The translations under genes and the position numbers were made by a program. This document shows, in pieces, positions 1 to 8,698 of a stretch of DNA of 64,000 nucleotides. Below the pieces are notes generated by a model. It ran no database searches. It was not told the DNA's origin and was given only the letters and a program-made list of their open reading frames with translations. The first letter of the stretch is position 1. Each line of letters opens with the position of its first letter. Origin of the DNA: Planctomycetota bacterium (GTDB lineage: Bacteria > Planctomycetota > B15-G4); the NCBI GenBank assembly GCA_029259715.1, contig JAJDEP010000019.1:393377-457376 (forward strand), given 5' to 3'.

Positions 1-2
1 TC

Positions 3-380
3 GCGGCCACCTGGTACGACCTGGGCTTCAGCCTGGCGGGCGCGGGCGGCGCGCCCGTCCTGGCGGGCACAGGCACCCTCGCGGCCGGTGATCCCGTCAC
101 CATTTCGCTCACGGGCGCGGCCCCGTCGGCCCCGGCCTTCTTGTTCGTGGGCTTCAGCCGCATCGACTTCCCGTTCTTCTACGGCGGCACCCTGGTGCCC
201 GACCCGACAGGACTGCTGCTGATCCTCTCGACCGATGCCACGGGCAACGTCGTGCTGCCGGGCAGCTGGCCCGCCAACGTGCCGTCGCGCTTCTCCTCGT
301 TCATGCAGGTCTGGGTGGAGGACGCGGGCGGGCCCTTCGGCTACGCCGCGACCAACGCCATCGAGGGCGTCACGCCCTAG
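3..380 (+). CDS. C-terminal end of an exported protein (partial)
   Basis: The window opens inside this gene, so its N-terminus and main domain are not visible. The 125 residues present are one copy of the C-terminal domain that recurs on five other exported proteins in this window. It starts at WYDLG (base 12), has the core FFYGGTLVPDP, and ends in TNAIEGVTP before a TAG stop. By analogy with the complete members, the full protein probably has an N-terminal signal peptide and a separate functional domain. Its stop codon overlaps that of the convergent phosphatidyltransferase gene within a CTAG palindrome. The function of the complete protein cannot be inferred. Confidence 0.85.
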   Translation, partial: AATWYDLGFSLAGAGGAPVLAGTGTLAAGDPVTISLTGAAPSAPAFLFVGFSRIDFPFFYGGTLVPDPTGLLLILSTDATGNVVLPGSWPANVPSRFSSFMQVWVEDAGGPFGYAATNAIEGVTP

Positions 381-1207
381 GCCTGCGTCTCACGCTCGAC
401 AGGCGCTGCGCCCGGTGATCCTCCCGGCGAAGCGGCCGGCGTTGCGCCCGACGATCCGGCCGACGAAGCGCCCGGTGACCCAGCCGGCGGCTCGGTGACC
501 GGCTCGATCACCGGACGTCGACCCAGGAATTGCAGCACCCCGTCGAAGCCATAGGCCACCGTGCTGGCCACGATGATGAGGGACAGCACATGCAGGCCGT
601 CGGCCATGTAACGCTGCCCGAGTCCGAGCGTCAGCCAGACCAGCAGGACGAAGATGAGCACGCTCGCCGCCTTGCCGTGGAAGCGGTGGACCACATGGAA
701 GGCGCCCCGCTTCCAGCGGGTGAGCATGATCCCCACCAACAGGAAGACGTCCGCCCCGAGCACCAACCAGAAGAACCACATCGGGACCGGCCAGAAGGCC
801 GTGCCGCGACTGATCGAGAAGAACAGCAGCAACCCCACCTGGGCGAGTTTGTCGGCGAGGGCGTCGAGGTAGGCGCCGAGCTGCGACGTCAGGCCAAAGG
901 TCCGCGCGAGGTAGCCGTCGAGGAGATCGCTCAGGCCCAGGGCTGCCAGTGTCGCCAGGGCGCCCAGGCGGGGTCCGTCGACATCGCCGCCCATGCGCGC
1001 CGCCTCCTGGCACGCCGCGGCCAGGTGGATGAACAGCGGGATCAGGGCGATGCGGATGGCCGAGATCGCGTTGGGCAGCCAGGCCGGGACGGCAGTGGTC
1101 GGGGGCGCGCCCGTCGGGGTGGCCGCAGCCGGGGGCCGGCCCGGGGCGCCACCCTGCGCGTGCGGGTCGCCTGATTCGCCGTCGTCGGTCGGGTCCTGCC
1201 GGGCCAT
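377..1207 (-). CDS. CDP-alcohol phosphatidyltransferase family protein
   Basis: Integral membrane enzyme of 276 aa that would exchange the CMP of a CDP-alcohol, typically CDP-diacylglycerol, for a second alcohol in phospholipid synthesis. The family signature D-x2-DG-x2-AR-x8-G-x3-D-x3-D is complete at residues 94-119 (DLLDGYLAR, then GAYLDALAD). Several hydrophobic helices surround it. The ATG at 1207 is preceded by GGGGAG at good spacing; a longer open frame to 1366 is rich in Arg and Pro and looks non-coding. The first ~45 residues and the last ~35 (SPGASSAGSSG type) are low-complexity and outside the catalytic fold. PgsA-like phosphatidylglycerophosphate synthase is the likeliest role, but the acceptor alcohol cannot be read from the sequence. 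Confidence 0.85.
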   Translation of the reverse strand: MARQDPTDDGESGDPHAQGGAPGRPPAAATPTGAPPTTAVPAWLPNAISAIRIALIPLFIHLAAACQEAARMGGDVDGPRLGALATLAALGLSDLLDGYLARTFGLTSQLGAYLDALADKLAQVGLLLFFSISRGTAFWPVPMWFFWLVLGADVFLLVGIMLTRWKRGAFHVVHRFHGKAASVLIFVLLVWLTLGLGQRYMADGLHVLSLIIVASTVAYGFDGVLQFLGRRPVIEPVTEPPAGSPGASSAGSSGATPAASPGGSPGAAPVERETQA

Positions 1208-1440
1208 CGCATCTCCCCGGCAGCATGGTAGCCACGGCACCGCCGCCGGTGCGGCCCGTTCCCGCTTCGATCTGCGCCGCCCTGAGGCCGATTCCCATCC
1301 CAGACACGGGACGTGCCACGGAGCCGCCATGCCAAGACCGGCCCGGGGCGTTAGGCTGGCGGGCAATCCGCGCGGCGACCGTCCGCGCCGAGGAAACGAT
1401 GTGCCGGCCCGGGTCCGGGTCGACTGAGAGGAGCTGTGCG

Positions 1441-2922
1441 ATGTTGATGCTTTCCGTGATGGTGGTGGGTCTTTGGATCCCGGCTGCAGGACTCGAGCAG
1501 GACGTCCTGGCCGAGGCGCGCACCCTGATCGCAGACGGTTCGGCCGGCGAGGCCGTCCGCGTGCTGGAGGCGGCCCTCAGCTCAGGCGCCGCCGACGAGA
1601 AGCCCGTGCGGCTGATGCTCGCGGAAGCCCAGGTCTACGACGGTCGCGCCTCTGCTGCCATCCGCACCCTCGATGCCCTCGACACCCGCGGCGACTACGA
1701 CACCGCCCTGGCCATGGGTCGCACCTACCTGGCCTGGGCCAACGAGCTCGCCATGAGCGGCGCCAACAACGACGACGTGCACATCACCGCCATGGACGCC
1801 CATCCCCACCTGAGGCGCGCCTACGAGCTGGCGCCCGAGGGGTCCAGCGACGCCGCGCGCGAGTTGGGCAACTTCGAGCTCTACACCGCCGGTGACCACG
1901 ACCGGGCCAAGCAGATCGCCGACGAGCGGCTGGGCACCAGCCCCGACGACGGCGAGATGCACCTGCTGCGGGGCTGCGCCCTCGTGTTCGACTACTGGAA
2001 CGCACGCGAGAGCGGCGACAAGGAAGCCACTGACGAGCTCTTCTCGCTCACCGCCGACGACCTGCTCGCCGCCGATGAACTGCTGCCCCCCGAGCGCACC
2101 GAGCCCTGGGCCCAGCTCGCCTGGCTGTATGACACCCACGGCCGCCGCAGCGATGCGGTGCGCGCCGCCATCGAGATCGTCGACCGCGACCCGAATGGCA
2201 ACCTCGACACGCTGTGGGACATGGCCAACCGCTTCAGCCTGGCCTCCGACTGGAACGCCACGGGCCTGGCCATGGAGAAGCTGGTCAACACCAGCGCACG
2301 CGAGGTCTACCTGCGCATCCGCCGCTCCGAGAACACCGACGAGACGGCCACGCGCCTCTCGTGGTCGGTGGTGCCCTTCGTGAACAACGGCGATCAGGCC
2401 ACGGCCTACAACATCCTCAAGGCCATCGTGGCGGCCCAGCCGTCCGCGCCCATCGTGTGGAACAACTACGCGGTCATGTGCGAGAACACCTCGCGCTTCG
2501 AGGACGCGGCGACGGCCTACGAGAAGGCCATCGAGCTCGACCCCACCGACCCGCGCCCCTACAACGACCTCGGCAAGGTCCTGGCCATCGACCTCAAGCG
2601 CGACCAGGAGCGGGCCAAGACCCTGTTCGCGAAGTGCATCGAGATCGCCGAGAAGGGCCTCGCCGACGAGGAGACGCCCGACGACCGGCGTCAGTACCTG
2701 GCCCAGGCCCGTGACGTCGCCCAGCAGAACATGTCGGGTGGCGGCGGCGGCGGCGGTTCCAGCTCCGGACAAGGCGGCGGGCTGCTCGATCGCCTGCGCA
2801 ACGGCCTGCGCAACCTGAACGTGCCCGGAGAAGGCGACGGCGACGGTGACGGCGGCGATGCAGGCGGCGACGACGATGGGGCGAGCGACTCCGAAGGCGC
2901 CGGGGATTCCGACGCCGGCTAG
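1441..2922 (+). CDS. Secreted TPR-repeat protein with Gly/Asp-rich tail
   Basis: Protein of 493 aa with an N-terminal hydrophobic segment (MLMLSVMVVGLWIPAAG), probably a signal peptide, followed by helical repeats. The clearest TPR motifs lie near residues 335-390 (WNNYAVMCENTSRFEDAATA, then AIELDPTDPRPYNDLGKVLA). TPR proteins mediate protein-protein contacts; no enzyme domain is seen. The C-terminal ~75 residues begin with a run of seven glycines and continue as an acidic Gly-Asp-Ser tail. The ATG at 1441 was chosen because AGGAG lies 7 nt upstream and a signal peptide follows; the frame is open upstream to 1225 but gives implausible sequence. It is transcribed divergently from the phosphatidyltransferase, with 233 bp between them. 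Partners are unknown. Confidence 0.8.
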   Translation: MLMLSVMVVGLWIPAAGLEQDVLAEARTLIADGSAGEAVRVLEAALSSGAADEKPVRLMLAEAQVYDGRASAAIRTLDALDTRGDYDTALAMGRTYLAWANELAMSGANNDDVHITAMDAHPHLRRAYELAPEGSSDAARELGNFELYTAGDHDRAKQIADERLGTSPDDGEMHLLRGCALVFDYWNARESGDKEATDELFSLTADDLLAADELLPPERTEPWAQLAWLYDTHGRRSDAVRAAIEIVDRDPNGNLDTLWDMANRFSLASDWNATGLAMEKLVNTSAREVYLRIRRSENTDETATRLSWSVVPFVNNGDQATAYNILKAIVAAQPSAPIVWNNYAVMCENTSRFEDAATAYEKAIELDPTDPRPYNDLGKVLAIDLKRDQERAKTLFAKCIEIAEKGLADEETPDDRRQYLAQARDVAQQNMSGGGGGGGSSSGQGGGLLDRLRNGLRNLNVPGEGDGDGDGGDAGGDDDGASDSEGAGDSDAG

Positions 2923-2973
2923 CCCCACGACGGGCAGCGAACAACAAGCAGGGAACATCTGGGAGCGAGCACC

Positions 2974-3918
2974 ATGACGCGACGCATCCTCCGGGCCCTC
3001 GGGCTCGCGGCGGCCACGGTCGCCCTCTCGGTCTCCGTCCACGCCGAGGCCGTCGTCCAGACCTTCGACGAGGTCAGCGCCCCGGGGCCCATCGCGTTCG
3101 TCGTGCCGGGCTTCGCCAACGGCCCCTCCCTCGACTACGACCGGGTCAGCCTGCGCGGCGGCGTGATCATCACCGACGACCTGTTCGGCAACGAGGCCAC
3201 CAGCGGCAACAACATCCTCGCCAGCTGCGACACCTGCATGCTCGGCGACGGCAGCGGGCTGCCCGGCTTCATCTCGGGCAGCTTCACGGCGGACGTCGAG
3301 TCCATGGGGTGCGACGTCTACAACGGGCTCGCGGCCACCGGGACCTACACGCTCACCGCCAAGGACGGCAACGGCGACGTGATCGCCACCGACTCGGTGG
3401 TGGTCGGGCCCTTCGGCGGCCCCAACTTCCACAAGACGCTGGTCGTGTCGGCGCCGGGCATCCGCAGCTTCACCATCACCACGAACCTGGATGGCTTCAC
3501 CTTCGCCATCGACACGCTCACCTTCGCGGTGAGCGAGGGCTCGTTCACCGACCTCGGCCACGGCCTCGCCGGCGCGCTGGGCGAACCCGCCCTCACCGGC
3601 ACCGGCACCCTCATCGGCGGCGACCCGGTGTCGCTCGACCTCACCGGCGCCGCGCCCGCGGCCTCCGCCGTCCTGTTCGTCGGTTTCACCGAGTTGAACT
3701 TCCCCTTCTTCTACGGCGGCACGCTGGTGCCCGATCCCACCGCCCCGGCGCTGCTCCTGGTGCTCGTCACCGACGGCTCCGGCGGCGTCTCACTGCCGGG
3801 CACCTGGCCCGACGGCCTACCCTCGGGCTTCGAGCTCTACCTGCAGACCTGGATCGTGGACGCCAGCGGCCCCTTCGGCTTCACCGCCAGCAACGGACTG
3901 CGCGGCACCACGCCGTAG
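2974..3918 (+). CDS. Exported protein with the shared C-terminal domain
   Basis: Protein of 314 aa. Residues 1-25 are a Sec-type signal peptide (RR, hydrophobic core, SVHA-EA). Residues ~27-188 form a beta-rich domain of the kind seen in secreted PEP-CTERM-type proteins (TFDEVS at its start, IDTLTF at its end), with three cysteines in an ASCDTCMLGDG region and a later MGCDVYNG. The last 125 residues, from base 3544, are the recurrent C-terminal domain (FFYGGTLVPDP, ending SNGLRGTTP). No catalytic motif is visible. It probably acts at the cell surface or outside the cell. It lies 51 bp after the TPR gene on the same strand and may be cotranscribed with it. Confidence 0.8.
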   Translation: MTRRILRALGLAAATVALSVSVHAEAVVQTFDEVSAPGPIAFVVPGFANGPSLDYDRVSLRGGVIITDDLFGNEATSGNNILASCDTCMLGDGSGLPGFISGSFTADVESMGCDVYNGLAATGTYTLTAKDGNGDVIATDSVVVGPFGGPNFHKTLVVSAPGIRSFTITTNLDGFTFAIDTLTFAVSEGSFTDLGHGLAGALGEPALTGTGTLIGGDPVSLDLTGAAPAASAVLFVGFTELNFPFFYGGTLVPDPTAPALLLVLVTDGSGGVSLPGTWPDGLPSGFELYLQTWIVDASGPFGFTASNGLRGTTP

Positions 3919-3975
3919 GCCCCTCGGCACGGGCGCGCCGCCAAGGAAGCTCCGCGGCCGGGGACGGGCGACCTG

Positions 3976-3981
3976 TAGACT
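3976..3981 (+). promoter_or_regulatory. TAGACT -10-like box for the small lipoprotein
   Basis: TAGACT lies 44 nt before the ATG at 4026 and belongs to the recurrent TAGRNT set found upstream of genes here. No convincing -35 hexamer is seen. Confidence 0.4.
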
Positions 3982-4025
3982 CGGGCCTCGCGAGGACGCG
4001 CGCGTCGCGTCCCGGGAAGGCCCCC

Positions 4026-4226
4026 ATGAATTCAACCAAGCGCACCCTGCGCATCGCCCTGCTGCTCGCTCTCGTCGCCCCGCTCGGAGGCTGCGTGCTC
4101 ACCAAGGTCGTGACGGTCCCCATGCGCGTCGTCGGCGCCGTGGTCTCGATCGTGCCGGTGGTCGGCAACACCGCCGACGACGCTATCGACGAAGCCGCCG
4201 ACATCGTGGACGAGATCCCGATCTAG
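4026..4226 (+). CDS. Small lipoprotein, DUF6726-like
   Basis: Lipoprotein of 66 aa. A charged start (MNSTKRTLR) and hydrophobic stretch lead into the lipobox LGGC, so Cys24 would be acylated. The mature part (CVLTKVVTVPMRVVGAVVSI onward, ending AADIVDEIPI) is short, hydrophobic and then acidic. From memory it resembles the small lipoproteins grouped as DUF6726, best known from Proteobacteria; this family assignment should be confirmed by profile search. The ATG at 4026 was chosen because it gives a textbook lipoprotein signal. It is preceded by a TAGACT box and stands alone between an exported protein and the convergent flavoprotein operon. Function unknown. Confidence 0.75.
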   Translation: MNSTKRTLRIALLLALVAPLGGCVLTKVVTVPMRVVGAVVSIVPVVGNTADDAIDEAADIVDEIPI

Positions 4227-4259
4227 CGGCAAGCGTGACCCGGGCCGCGGTGGCCCGAT

Positions 4260-5837
4260 CTAGCTGTCGAGCACGGCGCGAGCCGCGAGCAATCCCGGCA
4301 CGCCGGTGAGGCCCCCGCCGGGGTGGCTCCCGCTGCTCCCCAGGAACAGCCCGGCGATGGGCGTGGCCGAGCGGCTGCACTCGGGCGCCGGGCGCATGTG
4401 CAGCAGCTGATCGAGAGCCGGCTCGCCGTGGTGGATCTGCCCGCCCGTGACGCCGTAGCGCTCGGCGATGTCGGGCGGCGCGAGCACGTCCTCGACGGCG
4501 ATGCGCGCGCTCACCCCGGGCGCCACGCGCTCGAGGGCCCGCACGGCCACGTCGCGCAGCGACTTGCGGGAGACATCGCTCCAACCGCCCTTGAGATCGT
4601 GGGGCACCGACGAGACGAGCAGGGACACGACGTCGCAGCCCTCCGGTGCCAGGCTCGGGTCGGTGACGGACGGGACCCACACGTCGAGAGCCGGTGACGC
4701 CGGACCGCGGCCGTACTTGACGCCGTCGAAGGCCCGCTCGAGGTCGTCGAGGTCGCCCACCGCCAGGGCCCGTGGCAGGCGCTCTCCTTCCCGCCCGGCG
4801 AACTCCAAGGGACCGTCGAGACCGAGCCGCACCAACGCCGTGGTGCCGCGGCAGCGGAAGACGCCGACGCGCCGGGCCGTGCGGGACGGCAGGGCGCGAC
4901 GTCCCACCAGGCCGAGCAGGGCCCGCCGCGGGTCGCAGCCCGTGACGACCACGTCGCACGCCAGCCGTTCGCCGTCGGCGAGCCGCACCGCGGTGACGCG
5001 TTCGTCCTCCACCTCGATGGCGGTGGCCTCAGCGTTGACGCGGGTCTCGACGCCCGCCTCCCGCGCCGCCGCGACGAGCGCGTCGATCACGGCCGCCGGA
5101 CCGCCCTGCACCTCGGGGCCCGCCGTGCACAGCTGACGCAACAACAGCGCGCTGGTGCCGGCCGACCACGGACCGAGCCAGGTGCCCAGCGTCGCCGGCG
5201 CCGCCAGGGCCCCCTTGAGCAGCGGCGTCTCGAACCACTCGCCGAGCCAGTCGCCCACGCACATGGGACCGATGCGCAGCAGCTCCGTCAGATCGCGCCG
5301 CCCCAGGCGCCGCAAGGCCAGCCCGGTGCCCGCCAGCTCACGCAGCCCCGACCAGCCTCCGGCCGCGGGGTCGAGGGCCGGGGCGTCGAAGAGGCGCATG
5401 ATCGCCGGGGCGAAGCGGTCGATCTGGGCCCGCCAGGCCGTCCACGCCTCGGCATCGGCCGCCGAACGCGGCGCCAGCTCGGCGCTCGTCGCGGCGGCGT
5501 CGGCGGAGATCAGCAGACCCGGCCCCCCGGGCTCGGCCGCCAGGACGGTGGCCGTCGCGTCGGTGGTGGTCAAGCCCACCCGGGTCAGGTCGAGCGCGGC
5601 GACGACCTCGGGGCGCAGTCCGCAGGTGTCGGGCAACACGCCGGGCACGCGGTAATGCGCCGCCGCCCCCGTGCCCAGGTCTTCGGCCGCCGCCAGCCCC
5701 CCCAGCACGCCGCGCCGCTCGACGAGCACCACCTCACGGCCGCGGCGCGCGAGCAGGCCCGCCGCCACGAGCCCGTTGTGGCCGCCGCCGACGACGACCA
5801 CGCGCCGGCCCGCGTGCTTGCCGTCCTGCCCACTCAC
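4260..5837 (-). CDS. Phytoene dehydrogenase-like FAD/NAD(P) oxidoreductase
   Basis: Flavoprotein of 525 aa. The N-terminal dinucleotide-binding fold is clear (VVVVGGGHNGLVAAGLLARR, then VVLVERRGVLGG), and the C-terminus has the second FAD-contact segment of this family (GLFLGSSGSHPGGG). These features match the CrtI/PYROXD2-like amine-oxidase superfamily. No other carotenoid genes are nearby, so a role other than carotenoid desaturation is likely. The start is GTG at 5837, which overlaps the upstream gene's stop as GTGA (4 nt), indicating translational coupling. It is the last gene of a three-gene operon with a related flavoprotein and a GcvT-like protein. The substrate is unknown. Confidence 0.85.
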   Translation of the reverse strand: MSGQDGKHAGRRVVVVGGGHNGLVAAGLLARRGREVVLVERRGVLGGLAAAEDLGTGAAAHYRVPGVLPDTCGLRPEVVAALDLTRVGLTTTDATATVLAAEPGGPGLLISADAAATSAELAPRSAADAEAWTAWRAQIDRFAPAIMRLFDAPALDPAAGGWSGLRELAGTGLALRRLGRRDLTELLRIGPMCVGDWLGEWFETPLLKGALAAPATLGTWLGPWSAGTSALLLRQLCTAGPEVQGGPAAVIDALVAAAREAGVETRVNAEATAIEVEDERVTAVRLADGERLACDVVVTGCDPRRALLGLVGRRALPSRTARRVGVFRCRGTTALVRLGLDGPLEFAGREGERLPRALAVGDLDDLERAFDGVKYGRGPASPALDVWVPSVTDPSLAPEGCDVVSLLVSSVPHDLKGGWSDVSRKSLRDVAVRALERVAPGVSARIAVEDVLAPPDIAERYGVTGGQIHHGEPALDQLLHMRPAPECSRSATPIAGLFLGSSGSHPGGGLTGVPGLLAARAVLDS

Positions 5838-7423
5838 GACGCGCCGCCCTTCAACATGGCCCGCGCGGCCAGCGCCCCGCTGGCCCCCATGATGCCGCCG
5901 CCCGGGTGCGTGCCCGAGCCGCACATCCACAGGCCGCGCACGGGCGTCTTGTACTGCGACCACCCGGCCGCCGGCCGCTGGAAGGCCAGCTGCTCGAGGC
6001 TCAGCTCGCCGTGGAAGATGTTGCCCTCGGTGAGCCCGAACTCCTGCTCGAGGTCCCAGGGGGTGAGCACCTGCCGGTAGAGGATCGAGTCCTTCAGGCC
6101 GGGGACGTACTCGGCCAGCGTGTCGACCACCGCGTCGCCGAAGGCCTCGCGCTTCTCCGGCCAGCGCTCGGGCCCCTCCTTGATGTGGTAGGGCGCGTAC
6201 TGCACGAAGCACGAGATGACATGCTGGCCGGGCGGCGCCAGCGACGGGTCGACCAGCGACGGGATCACCACGTTGAGGTAGGGCCGCTCGGAGAACTCGC
6301 CGTACTTGGCCTGGTCGTAGGCCTGCTCGAGGTACTCGATGGACGGTGCGATGGCCACGTCGCCGCGCAGGTGCGGGCCGTCGCCGGGCCGACAGGCGAA
6401 GTCGGGGAAACGATCGACGGCGAGGTTCACCTTGCCCGAGCTGCCGCGCAGCTTGAAGTTGCGGATGCGCGTGACAAACTCGTCGGGCAGGTGCTCTTCC
6501 CCCACCAGCCCCTTGAAGGTGCGGTGCGGGTCGAGGCCGGAGACCACGGTCTTGGCCTGCAGCTCGGTGCCGTCGGTGAGCACGACACCCCGGGCGCGAT
6601 CGCCCTGCCACAGCAGCTGCTCCACCGCCGCCTCGGTGCGGATCTCGGCGCCGAAGCCCCGGGCCGCCGCGGCGATGGCGTTGCTGATCGCCCCCGTGCC
6701 GCCCTTGGCGAAGCCCCAGCTGCGGAAGGCCCCGTCGATCTCGCCCATGTAATGGTGCAGCAGGACGTAGGCCGTGCCCGGGCTGCGCACGCCCAGGAAG
6801 GTGCCGATGATGCCGCTCACCGCCATGGGCGCCTTGAGCACGTCGCTCTCGAACCACTCGTCGAGCAGGTCGGCCGCGCTGGCCGTCATCATCTTCGAGA
6901 GGATCAGCCGCTGCGCCTCGGGCAACTGCTTGAAGCGTCGCCCGAATTTCAGCGCCTCGAGCAGGTCGCCCGGGGCCAGCGAGGTGGGGTCGAAGGCGGG
7001 CTGGTCGATGAGCGGCTTGACGAAGCGCGCCACCTGCAGCATGGCCTGGCCGAACTCGGAGTAGGCCTCCGCATCCTTCTGGCTGAACTCGGAGATCTCG
7101 CGACGGGTCCGCTCGGGATCGCTCCAGCGCGCCAGCGAGCGGCCATCGGGCAAGGGCGAGAAAGCACAGTCGAGCGGGATGATCTGCAGCCCGTGCCGCG
7201 CGAGCCCCAGGTCGCGGATGATCCACGGCCGCAGCAGGCTGACCACGTAGCTGCACACTGAGAAGGTGAAGCCCGGGTGCAACTCCTCCGACACCGCCGC
7301 GCCGCCCAGCACGTGGCGCCGCTCGAGCACCAGCACCTTGCGGCCGGCCCGGGCCAGGTAGGCCGCGCAGACCAGTCCGTTGTGGCCGCCGCCCACGACG
7401 ATGGCGTCCCAGCGTTGGGTCAT
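5834..7423 (-). CDS. Phytoene dehydrogenase-like (PYROXD2-type) oxidoreductase
   Basis: Flavoprotein of 529 aa, paralogous to its downstream neighbour. The FAD-binding start is AIVVGGGHNGLVCAAYLARA, followed by LVLERRHVLGG, and the C-terminal FAD loop is LWMCGSGTHPGGGIMG. Sequence between these (GGTGAISNAIAAAARGFGAE; PHRTFKGLVGEEHLP) fits the NAD(P)/FAD-dependent oxidoreductases annotated as PYROXD2 or phytoene-dehydrogenase-like. The ATG at 7423 shares one base with the upstream stop (TGATG), and its own stop overlaps the next gene's GTG. Sequence identity to the neighbour is low enough to suggest an old duplication with separate substrates. The reaction is presumably oxidation of a CH-CH or CH-NH bond, but this is unproven. 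Confidence 0.88.
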   Translation of the reverse strand: MTQRWDAIVVGGGHNGLVCAAYLARAGRKVLVLERRHVLGGAAVSEELHPGFTFSVCSYVVSLLRPWIIRDLGLARHGLQIIPLDCAFSPLPDGRSLARWSDPERTRREISEFSQKDAEAYSEFGQAMLQVARFVKPLIDQPAFDPTSLAPGDLLEALKFGRRFKQLPEAQRLILSKMMTASAADLLDEWFESDVLKAPMAVSGIIGTFLGVRSPGTAYVLLHHYMGEIDGAFRSWGFAKGGTGAISNAIAAAARGFGAEIRTEAAVEQLLWQGDRARGVVLTDGTELQAKTVVSGLDPHRTFKGLVGEEHLPDEFVTRIRNFKLRGSSGKVNLAVDRFPDFACRPGDGPHLRGDVAIAPSIEYLEQAYDQAKYGEFSERPYLNVVIPSLVDPSLAPPGQHVISCFVQYAPYHIKEGPERWPEKREAFGDAVVDTLAEYVPGLKDSILYRQVLTPWDLEQEFGLTEGNIFHGELSLEQLAFQRPAAGWSQYKTPVRGLWMCGSGTHPGGGIMGASGALAARAMLKGGAS

Positions 7424-8622
7424 CAGGACTTCTTCCGCTCGAGGTCGAGGAAGGGCAGCTTGGTCACCGTGGCGCGCACCTTGTGGCGGGCGAACTCCAC
7501 CGTGGTCTCGATCCACAGCGAGCCGCCCCGCTCGGCGTGGGGATTGCGCACCGACGCCAGGGCCAGGTTTTGCTTCAGCAGCGGCGACCAGCTCCCGCTC
7601 GTGGCGCGGCCCACCACCCGCGCGCTGCGGCCCGGGCCGTCGTACACGGGCACGCCCTCGCGCCACGCGCCGGCCGGCAGGTGCGGCGGCAGACCGTGAC
7701 GGTCGAAGAGCTGCTCGGTCTCGTCCCAATCGATGTCGAGGCCCACCAGGGACCACTGGCTCCCGCGCTGCTTCTCGCGGCGCAGCGCCGCCTGGCCCAG
7801 GAAGGGCGCGCGGTCGAGCTTCACCGTCCAGCCCAGGCCCAGCTCGTAGGGCGTGGAGAGCTGGTCGGGGATCAGCGCGGCCCGGGCGCTCACGTAATCG
7901 ACGCCCAGCAGGATGAAGCCCGCCTCGATGCGCAGCATGTCGAGGGCGTCGAGGCCCAGCGGGAGCATGCGGTGGGGCGCCCCCGCTTCCATCAGCGCGT
8001 CCCACACGGCGCAGGCGTCGTCGGGCGCCATCCAGACCTCGTAGCCGAGGTCGCCGGTGTAGCCCGTGCGCGTGACGTCCACGGCCATACCCGCCAGGGT
8101 CGTGCGCAGGGCGCCGAAGTAAGGCAGGCGCGCGACGTCGCCGTCACACGCCGCGCTCAGGATCGAGCGGGCCCGCGGCCCCTGCAGCGCCACCGCGGCG
8201 AGGTCGGCGCTCACGTCGGTGATCTCCACGTCGAAGGGCCCGGCGTGCCGTTGCAGGTGCCCGAACGAAGGGTCGGCGGAGGTCACCCGGAACACGTCGT
8301 CCTCGAAGCGGGTCATGGTGCCGTCGTCGAGGACGTGCCCCGCGTCGTCACACCAACAGCCGTAGCCGACGCGCCCTACCTTCAGCCGGGTGGCGTCCCG
8401 AGCGGAGACGAAGGCCAGGAAGTCGGCGGCGTCCGGTCCGCGCACGTCGAACTTGTACAGCGGCGAGACGTCGATCAACCCGGCCGCATGGCGCACGGCC
8501 ATGTACTCGGGCTCGTGGCACATGTCGTAGTAGCGGACCGCGTGGTAGCCGGCCCATTGCTTCCACGCGAGGCTCTTGCAGAGGGCGCTCGTGCGGGGAT
8601 GAAGAGGCGTCGGCAGGGGCAT
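7423..8622 (-). CDS. Aminomethyltransferase (GcvT)-family folate-binding protein
   Basis: Protein of 399 aa, the usual length of GcvT. Recognisable family segments are GLIDVSPLYKFDVRGPDA near the N-terminus, VALQGPRA, RTGYTGDLGYEVW (canonical in the T-protein folate-binding domain), LGLDALDMLRIEAGFILLG and the C-terminal barrel. GcvT-like proteins move one-carbon units from a substrate amine or sulfonium to tetrahydrofolate. No glycine-cleavage partners (GcvP or GcvH) are adjacent; instead it heads an overlapping operon with two flavin oxidoreductases. A demethylase working with them, analogous to DmdA or sarcosine/dimethylglycine systems, is a reasonable hypothesis. The ATG at 8622 gives the family-like start MPLPTPLHPRTSAL; an in-frame TTG at 8670 is less likely. 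Confidence 0.85.
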   Translation of the reverse strand: MPLPTPLHPRTSALCKSLAWKQWAGYHAVRYYDMCHEPEYMAVRHAAGLIDVSPLYKFDVRGPDAADFLAFVSARDATRLKVGRVGYGCWCDDAGHVLDDGTMTRFEDDVFRVTSADPSFGHLQRHAGPFDVEITDVSADLAAVALQGPRARSILSAACDGDVARLPYFGALRTTLAGMAVDVTRTGYTGDLGYEVWMAPDDACAVWDALMEAGAPHRMLPLGLDALDMLRIEAGFILLGVDYVSARAALIPDQLSTPYELGLGWTVKLDRAPFLGQAALRREKQRGSQWSLVGLDIDWDETEQLFDRHGLPPHLPAGAWREGVPVYDGPGRSARVVGRATSGSWSPLLKQNLALASVRNPHAERGGSLWIETTVEFARHKVRATVTKLPFLDLERKKS

Positions 8623-8698
8623 GGCGGTGACGGACCGGGCGGGCGGAGCTCCAGCGCCGAACGGTACCAATCGCCCCCCTCCCCGGGGGAGCGCCGCG

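Noticed and set aside
5838..7256. Upstream extension of the downstream flavoprotein in its own frame
   Set aside because: It is a shadow of the neighbouring flavoprotein; the GTG at 5837 overlapping the stop explains the start.
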